A stretch of DNA of 10,836 bases, taken from contig CAZGYE010000201.1 of the NCBI GenBank assembly GCA_964530165.1, positions 1 to 10,836 of the forward strand, written 5' to 3'. The stretch's first letter is position 1. Each line of letters opens with the position of its first letter. The position numbers and the translations under genes were made by a program. The notes beneath the pieces were generated by a model that worked only from the letters and a program-made list of their open reading frames with translations, had not been told where the DNA came from and made no database searches. The stretch is from CAZGYE01 sp964530165. Its GTDB lineage: Bacteria; Planctomycetota; Planctomycetia; Planctomycetales; Planctomycetaceae. Below are positions 5,661-10,836 of the stretch, one piece after another.

Positions 5661-6830
5661 TCAGTCGATGCCCTTGTAGTCGGGGTGTTCGTGAAGAACC
5701 GGCATTCGCTCCACGATCCACCGAAAGCAAAGCAGGCCCGCGATCACGATCGCGGCCGTCACCACGAATTCCATCCAGTGCGGGAAGTACCGCTGCTCGG
5801 CGTTCCAGCGAAAGGCGATCAGGGAAACATTCAGCCGATTGATGACGATCCCGATGACGGTCAGAAGACCGGCGAGGCGGACCAGCACCAGGTTCTTCAT
5901 TCGCACGCCCCCGGCAAACAACAGGCAGGGCAAGAGGACGAACCCGAACAGCTCCACCAGAAACCACCCGCCCATGGGTGTCGCCAGCAGGCCCCAATGC
6001 CCACCGCGAGCAAAGTCGCCCGACTTCAGCAAGAAGTAGCAAAGCAGCCCGACCGCTGTGGCTTTACCGAGTCCCAGGGTCAGCTCGTCGAGGTTCGCCG
6101 CGCGCTGAGGATCGGTCTGGCTTTCGAAGACGCGGTGCGCGACCCAGCTTTCGAGGATCACCATGGAAAGCCCAGCGATGATGCCCGACACCAAGAAGAA
6201 AACCGGAAGCAGCGGCGAGTACCACAGCGGATGCAGCTTGGTCGGGGCCAGCAGGTACAGGCCGCCCAATGCCGATTGGTGCAGGGTCGCCAGGATCATC
6301 CCCACAATGACGGCTCCGACGCTGAGCCGGACGGCGAGAGCGCGAGCGGTCTTCCAGCCCAGCCACTCGAAGACCGCCGGACAAAACTCGATCGCCTGCA
6401 CGATCAAGTACAAGAGCACCAACCAGGTCACCAGAAACATGATCGAGGTGACGCCGAAGGAGTAAACGACTGGGTAGGGAAACCGCCAGGGACGGCCAAG
6501 ATCTAAGAGCACGCTGAACCCCGCCAAAGCGTACCCCAACAATCCCGTGACTGTCGCGGGCCGCAGCAACGGGCGAAAGCGCTCCAGGCCCAACAGAGAC
6601 ACCGCCGTCGCGATGGTGAATCCGCCCGCCGCCAGCGCCTCTCCACAGAGCACATCGAACCCGATCCACAAGCCCCAGGGATAGTCGTTGGACAGGTTCG
6701 TCACGGCACCCAGGCCGCGCGTGAAGCGGATCGCGATGATGACCAAACCGGCCAGTATGATGAGGGCGGCGGCCACGTCGAACGCGATGCGGCGCCGGCT
6801 TCTGCGCAGGGGAGTTGTGCCGGTCGTCAT
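5661..6830 (-). CDS. NrfD/HybB-type membrane subunit of formate dehydrogenase
   Basis: 389 residues from ATG 6830, chosen because it overlaps the stop of the ferredoxin subunit gene as ATGA. About ten hydrophobic segments are visible, starting with IAFDVAAALIILAGLVIIAI near residue 16 and ending with VVTAAIVIAGLLCFRWIV near residue 365. The SNDYPWGLWIGFDVLCGEAL stretch at the end of the first loop is characteristic of the HybB branch of the NrfD family, as are the later short GMILATLHQSALGGLYLL segment and the RLNVSL segment in TM9. Known: these proteins carry no haem and pass electrons between a ferredoxin-like subunit and membrane quinone. Here it replaces the cytochrome b subunit (FdnI) of the E. 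coli enzyme. It lies between the ferredoxin subunit and fdhE with overlapping or nearly touching ends. Confidence 0.88.
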   Translation of the reverse strand: MTTGTTPLRRSRRRIAFDVAAALIILAGLVIIAIRFTRGLGAVTNLSNDYPWGLWIGFDVLCGEALAAGGFTIATAVSLLGLERFRPLLRPATVTGLLGYALAGFSVLLDLGRPWRFPYPVVYSFGVTSIMFLVTWLVLLYLIVQAIEFCPAVFEWLGWKTARALAVRLSVGAVIVGMILATLHQSALGGLYLLAPTKLHPLWYSPLLPVFFLVSGIIAGLSMVILESWVAHRVFESQTDPQRAANLDELTLGLGKATAVGLLCYFLLKSGDFARGGHWGLLATPMGGWFLVELFGFVLLPCLLFAGGVRMKNLVLVRLAGLLTVIGIVINRLNVSLIAFRWNAEQRYFPHWMEFVVTAAIVIAGLLCFRWIVERMPVLHEHPDYKGID

Positions 6831-7711
6831 GACTGACCCTCGCTGTGCTCGCCAGCGGCCTCGGCGACCTTCTGGCGTCGCTGCGCCGCCCAAGACAGGC
6901 CCGCGCCCAGACCGGCTCCAAGGATGACGACCGGCGCGACCGCGCTGAGGAACCCCTTCGTATATTCCGGGATCGCGATGTCCGGCAGATCGGTGCGGAA
7001 CCCGAGCTTGTCGAAGGGAACGTTCGCCAGATACAGCCAATCGGTGCCGCCCACCTCATGCTCGCCGTAGATGTGATGGACATAGCGATCGGGATCCGCA
7101 GCAATTCGGGACCGGGCCTCGTCAAGCAGTTCGTCGCGCTCGCCGAACTTGATACACCCAGTGGGGCAACTGGCGGCGCAGGCGGGGGACCGCCGGCAAT
7201 GCTGGAAGCGCTGGAGCGACTCGCCCGCGAGGGCCTCATCGTTTACCTGCACGTCGGCCGGCGCCTCTTCTTGGATCCGATCGGCGCAGAACGTGCATTT
7301 CCGGATGGAAGGGACGGGCCGATCGTACTCGAACTTCGGAACGTCAAACGGGCAGGCCACCAGGCAGTAGCGGCACCCGATGCACAAGTCCTCGTCCCAG
7401 ACGACCGCGCCTTCGGACGTCTTCTCGAGCGCTTTGACCGGGCACGCCGAAACACAGCCCGGCTCGCGGCAGTGCATGCACTGCTTTTTGACAAAGACAA
7501 GCCGCTCCAGCTCCCCGCCGGCGTCGGTGATCTCGTGAAAGGTGATCCGTGTGTAGCTCTTGGTCGAGAGCGCCGGCGGGTTCTCGTAGCCCCCGCCCGT
7601 CCCCCGAAAATGCGTCTGTTCTGCAGGCAGCGCGTTCCATTGCTTACAGCTTACCTGACAGGTTCGGCAACCGATGCACTTGGTCGTATCGACGAGGCAA
7701 GCCTTACTCAT
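6827..7711 (-). CDS. fdnH: Formate dehydrogenase iron-sulfur (beta) subunit with one membrane helix
   Basis: 294 residues from ATG 7711, with GGAG about 9 nt upstream and the N-terminus SKACLVDTTKCIGCRTCQVS; this is the same length as E. coli FdnH as I recall it. Cysteine groups for four [4Fe-4S] clusters are present: Cys12/15/18/22, Cys78/81/86/90, Cys110/113/116/120, and Cys139/142 with Cys178/182. The last pair is separated from the CTFC motif by an insertion of about 25 residues compared with E. coli, which also holds an extra Cys172. Residues 253-276 (KGFLSAVAPVVILGAGLGAG) form one membrane helix. Known role: it carries electrons from the catalytic subunit to the membrane partner. An in-frame ATG at 7804 would add 31 residues made mainly of VVSEA repeats. 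I reject it as the start because the ribosome binding site and homology favour 7711. Confidence 0.92.
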   Translation of the reverse strand: MSKACLVDTTKCIGCRTCQVSCKQWNALPAEQTHFRGTGGGYENPPALSTKSYTRITFHEITDAGGELERLVFVKKQCMHCREPGCVSACPVKALEKTSEGAVVWDEDLCIGCRYCLVACPFDVPKFEYDRPVPSIRKCTFCADRIQEEAPADVQVNDEALAGESLQRFQHCRRSPACAASCPTGCIKFGERDELLDEARSRIAADPDRYVHHIYGEHEVGGTDWLYLANVPFDKLGFRTDLPDIAIPEYTKGFLSAVAPVVILGAGLGAGLSWAAQRRQKVAEAAGEHSEGQS

Positions 7712-7730
7712 GGCCCTGCTCCGTTCTTGC

Positions 7731-7790
7731 TCTGACACTACTGCCTCTGACACTACTGCCTCTGACACTACTGCCTCTGACACTACTGCG
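7731..7790. repeat. Four tandem copies of a 15-bp unit between alpha and beta subunit genes
   Basis: TCTGACACTACTGCC is repeated four times without gaps, with only the last base of the last copy changed. It sits 19 bp upstream of the start codon of the beta subunit gene, in the 5' leader of that cistron. The unit length is a multiple of three, so it could be read as pentapeptides in frame with the beta gene, but the true start is downstream. Near-perfect copies suggest recent expansion by slippage. A role in spacing, RNA structure or protein binding is open. Confidence 0.9.
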
Positions 7791-7811
7791 GCTCGTCGTC
7801 GCATGACGGTG

Positions 7812-7860
7812 GAACAGGAGACAACAGAGGAAACAGAGATTCCTCTGTTGGCTCCTGTTC
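7812..7860. promoter_or_regulatory. Long hairpin just after the catalytic subunit stop codon
   Basis: Arms 7812-7832 and 7840-7860 pair over 21 bp with a single mismatch and a 7-nt loop. Read leftward, it begins 3 nt after the TGA stop of the catalytic subunit gene. No T tract follows on the leftward strand, so it is not a standard terminator. Likely roles are protection of the upstream mRNA or setting of subunit ratios after partial termination or cleavage. A small mobile repeat element is the alternative. The structure is certain; the role is inferred. Confidence 0.75.
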
Positions 7861-7863
7861 ATT

Positions 7864-10836
7864 TCAACCCAGCGGCGAACGCCTGCTCGCTACCAAGTGA
7901 CCTGGAGGTGCATCTCCCTGTGCAGCCTTCTGGATGTTGACCAGGAAGGCCTTTGTTTCGGGGATCATGGTGTTGGCGTCTCCGATGGTGGGTGTCAACA
8001 GGTTCGCGCTGTCGCCGCCCGTGCCGTCCCCGGGCATCAGCCACCCGAAACACCACGGCAAGCCCACCTGCTCGACTTTCTTGCCCTGAATCTCCAGCGG
8101 CCTGATGCGAGCGGTGGGCAGAGCGATCGCCATGAGTGAACCGCGCTGGCTCGAAACCCAAACCCGGTCGCCCGGCTGGATGTTCTTGTGTTTGGCCAGC
8201 TCCCAGCTCATCTCGACGAAGACCTGCGGCTGCAGTTCGAGCAACCAGGGCGTATGGCGTGTCACCACGCCCGTCTGCCAATGCTCGGTGACCCGATAGG
8301 TGGTGCAGACGTAAGGGAACGCTTTGCTGCCGTGCTCGGCACGCAGATCGGCTTCGCCCTCCCACCGTTGGACGGCCGGATTGAGCATCTGTTGGGAGAG
8401 CGGGTTTTCTGCCAGCGGCGACTCCAGCGGCTCGTAATGTTCGGGGAACGGCCCGTCGGCCAGACTCATGGCGAACAGCCGTCCGTGCCCCTCGGGCATC
8501 ATGATGAAAGGATATTTGGTTTTGGCCGGGTCGACGGCCATCGGGGGCCAGCCACCATCGGGCACATCGCCGGCCCATTTGCCATCCTTCCAGGTGATGA
8601 CCGGTGTCTGCCGGTCCCACGGTTGACCATTCACATCGACCGAAGCGCGGTTGTACAGAATCCGCCGATTCACCGGCCAACACCAGGACCAATCGGGGTT
8701 CAAACCGATGCCTGCGGTCTCGCGGGTTCGCCGGGCCGCCATGTTGCCGACCGACGTGTAGGAGGCGCAGTACAGCCAGTTGCCTGAAGAGGTCGAGCCG
8801 TCGTCCTTCAAATAGGCGAAGCTGGGGACCAAGTCGCCCTTCTTGAACTCCTGATTCGTGTCGGGGAATGGGACGTCCTCGAGGAAATAGCCGTTGATCT
8901 CCTTGGCCACGGCATGGACGTCGCATCGACCGTGCTCGTCGAAGTAATCCCATTTCAGATTCAGAATCGGGTCGGGGAACTCTCACCCCTCGGCCGCGTA
9001 AAGCTTCTTCACCTCTTGGAAGATCATGTTCATGATCTCGGCATCCGGCCGGGCGTCGCCGGGCGAGTCAGCCGCCTTGTAGCGCCACTGCATCCAGCGG
9101 CCCGAGTTGGTGATGCTGCCCTCTTTTTCCACGAAGGCGGCCGCCGGCAGGACGAAGACCTCGGTCTGGATGTCCGCCGCAGGGAGGCTCGCGTTCTTGT
9201 CCTGCCAGAACCAGCCGGTCTCGTTGGGGAAGATGTTGACGTTGACCATCCAGTCCAGCTTGGCCAGGGCCATGCGGACCTTGTTCGCGTTGGCCCCGCT
9301 GCAGGCCGGGTTCTGTCCCCAGCAGAAGAATCCCTTGATTCTGCCGTTGTACATCTCGTCGAAGATGGTCAGCCAGGAGTAGTTGACTCCGTCATCCAGC
9401 TTGGGCAGCCAAGCGTAACCAAAGTCGTTCTCCTTTGTGGCGGCCCGGCCGTACATCGACTTGAGCAGGCTGACCGAATACTTGGGATAGTTCGCCCACC
9501 AGTTGGCACTCTTCTGACCGAGCTGTTTGGGCGTGTACGTGGTGTTGTAGTCAGAGAGCGTCGGCTGCGAGGCCTTGGGTGTTTTCAGGTAGCCGGGCAA
9601 AATGTGGAACAGCAAACAGTGGTCGGTCGAGCCTTGCACGTTCGACTCGCCGCGAAGCGCATTCACCCCGCCGCCGGCGCGTCCGATGTTGCCCAACAAC
9701 AACTGGATGATGGCCATGGCGCGGATGTTCTGTGTTCCGGCGGTGTGCTGGGTCCAACCCATGGCGTACATGATGGTGCCGGCCTTTTCCGGCGCGCCGG
9801 TCTCGGCAAAAGCCTCGTAAACCCGCTTGAGGTCCTCCACCGGCGTGCCGGTGACACCCGAGACGGTCTGCAGGTCATAGCGGGCGTATTGCTTCTTCAT
9901 CAATTGGTAGACGCACTTGGGATTCTCGAGGGTGGGGTCCTTTCGCGGCTCGCCGTTCTCATCGATCTGGTATTGCCAGCTCTCCTTCTGGTACCGGCGC
10001 TTCTGGGGATCGTAGCCGCTGAACAGCCCCGCCACCTCGTCGAAGTCATACTCGTCTTTGATGAGAAAAACGGCGTTGGTGTAGTGGACAACATAGTCTC
10101 GATGGATGCGGTGACCTTCGAGAATGTGCTTGATCATCCCGGCCAGGAAGGCGATGTCCGTGCCCGATCGCAAGCGGGCGTAGAGGTCCGCCAGAGCCGA
10201 GCTGTGGGTGTAGCGCGGGTCGACGCTGATCAGCGTGGCTCCGTTGTCTTTGGCCTGGAGCACCCAGCGGAACGAGACGGGATGGTTCTCGGCGGGGTTG
10301 GCCCCCATGATCAGGATGCAGTCGCTGTTTTTCAGATCAATCCAGTGATTGGTCATGGCGCCTCGACCGAAGGTCGCCGCCAAACTGGCGACGGTGGCCG
10401 AGTGTCATATCCGGGCCTGATGTTCGATGTAGACCAGCCCCAGCGACCGCAACAGCTTCTGGTAGAGCCAGCACTCCTCGTTGTCCAACGCGGCGCTGCC
10501 GACCGAGGCGATGCCCGTAGTGCGGTTGACCGTCTGGCGGTGGGTGTTCTTTTCGGTGAACGTGTCATCCCGCGTCGACTTGATCCGCCGGGCGATCTCC
10601 CGGGCGGCCCAGCCCCAGTCCTTCTGCAGGAACGTCGCCGCCCCGGGAGCGCGGTAAAGCACCTTTCGCAGCCGCTTTTGGTTATTGGCCATCTGAAAAA
10701 GCGACGCGCCTTTGGGTCACAGCGTCCCCTCGTTGATGGGGTGGTCCGGATCGCCCTCGACATGGGCAACAACCCGCCTGCCGTTCTTCTGCTCCGCCAT
10801 CACGAGCAGCCCGCCGCCGACCGCACAGTAGGGGCG
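7864..10836 (-). CDS. fdnG: Formate dehydrogenase catalytic (alpha) subunit, selenocysteine type, with extra in-frame TGA codons (5' end outside window)
   Basis: 990 codons are visible before the final TGA; the Tat signal and first residues lie beyond the right edge. Homology to E. coli FdnG runs end to end: EGDPDHP near codon 30, the Sec site EHQARI-Sec-HSATVASL at codon 144, FGRGAMTNHWIDLKNSD, the GWTQHTAGTQNIRAMAIIQL stretch of the cofactor pocket, GGGVNALRGESNVQG, and PEHYEPLESP and LLTPTIGDANT in the C-terminal MGD-binding domain. It oxidises formate at a Mo/W-bis-MGD centre, probably in the periplasm. Three in-frame TGAs occur: codon 40, exactly where the fourth FS0 cysteine belongs (GTL-x-PKGAS); codon 144 (Sec); codon 618 (KLYAAEG-x-EFPDP). 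No TAA or TAG occurs. The first motif reads RPYCAVGGGLL where CPYCAVGCGLL is expected, so three of the four cluster ligands are altered. Decay, multiple Sec and sequence error are all possible. The C-terminus is about 20 residues longer than in E. coli. Confidence 0.88.
10373..10407 (-). promoter_or_regulatory. Selenocysteine UGA codon with SECIS-like hairpin
   Basis: UGA (10407-10405) is preceded by EHQARI and followed by HSATVASL, the Sec context of FDH-N alpha subunits. Downstream in the mRNA, after 15 nt, lies GCCAGUUUGGC (10389-10379): a 4-bp stem with a GUU loop, extended by GUC/GAC pairing around a GGC bulge. The loop position and its G-U content match the SECIS of E. coli fdnG, where an AGUCU loop sits at the same codons. 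This should bind SelB and allow insertion of selenocysteine. The genes for the Sec machinery are not in the window. Confidence 0.8.

Noticed and set aside
5304..6506. Open rightward frame of 400 codons
   Set aside because: It is antisense to fdhE and the membrane subunit gene. It is very rich in Gln, His, Arg and Asp without domain pattern.
6845..7735. Open rightward frame of 296 codons
   Set aside because: It is antisense to the iron-sulfur subunit, whose cysteine motifs leave no doubt about the coding strand.
7712..7804. Start of the iron-sulfur subunit at ATG 7804 with a VVSEA repeat extension
   Set aside because: Homologues start at MSKA-like sequence, and a ribosome binding site precedes ATG 7711. 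The repeat is more likely in the untranslated leader.
10405..10692. ATG 10692 as the start of a separate small protein
   Set aside because: It lies inside the alpha subunit homology. Conserved sequence continues upstream across the TGA at 10717 to the window edge.
4776..10836. Genome-wide recoding of TGA (as Trp or Gly)
   Set aside because: TGA ends the beta subunit (ATGA overlap) and the membrane subunit genes where homologues end, so it works as a stop in this genome.

Overview
The window looks like a bacterial chromosome segment of moderately high GC, most likely from a Planctomycetota member or a relative. That placement is an inference. It rests mainly on a sigma factor at the left edge with the architecture common in planctomycetes, and weakly on an integrase-like N-terminal fragment near 4.05 kb. 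No rRNA gene, complete tRNA or CRISPR array was found.

Left part (1-3.5 kb): the start of a leftward ECF-type sigma factor gene that runs off the edge; a divergent small coiled-coil protein gene; and a compact leftward cluster of five unassigned genes with mostly overlapping ends. These five are a frameshifted small gene, two hypothetical genes, a protein with an integrase-like SAM/core-binding domain but no catalytic domain, and a DUF3024-like protein. Middle (3.5-4.15 kb): no intact gene. It holds a tRNA-Arg(TCT) 3' half without its 5' half, a tandem 10-bp repeat, a leftward hairpin-plus-T-tract terminator, and a possible integrase remnant. I read this as an integration junction, with the accessory island on the left and the older chromosome on the right.

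Next (4.15-4.98 kb) is a rightward MntA/HepT (minimal nucleotidyltransferase plus HEPN) toxin-antitoxin pair. The HEPN reading frame runs about 200 bp into the antisense strand of the neighbouring fdhE.

Right part (4.78-10.84 kb): a leftward operon for a membrane-bound formate dehydrogenase. In transcription order it encodes a molybdopterin catalytic subunit (5' end outside the window), a four-cluster ferredoxin subunit with one membrane helix, a NrfD/HybB-type quinone-reducing membrane subunit, and the maturation factor FdhE. Electrons would pass from formate through Mo/W-bis-MGD and Fe-S clusters to the membrane quinone pool.

The main oddity is the catalytic subunit gene. It is one continuous frame of 990 visible codons interrupted by three TGA codons and no TAA or TAG. 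One TGA is the conserved selenocysteine codon. One falls exactly where the fourth cysteine ligand of the N-terminal [4Fe-4S] cluster should be. One falls at a variable position. Two further ligands of the same cluster also read as Arg and Gly. The gene is therefore an unusual selenoprotein, a decaying gene, or affected by sequence error. The intergenic region after it carries a 21-bp hairpin and a four-copy 15-bp repeat.
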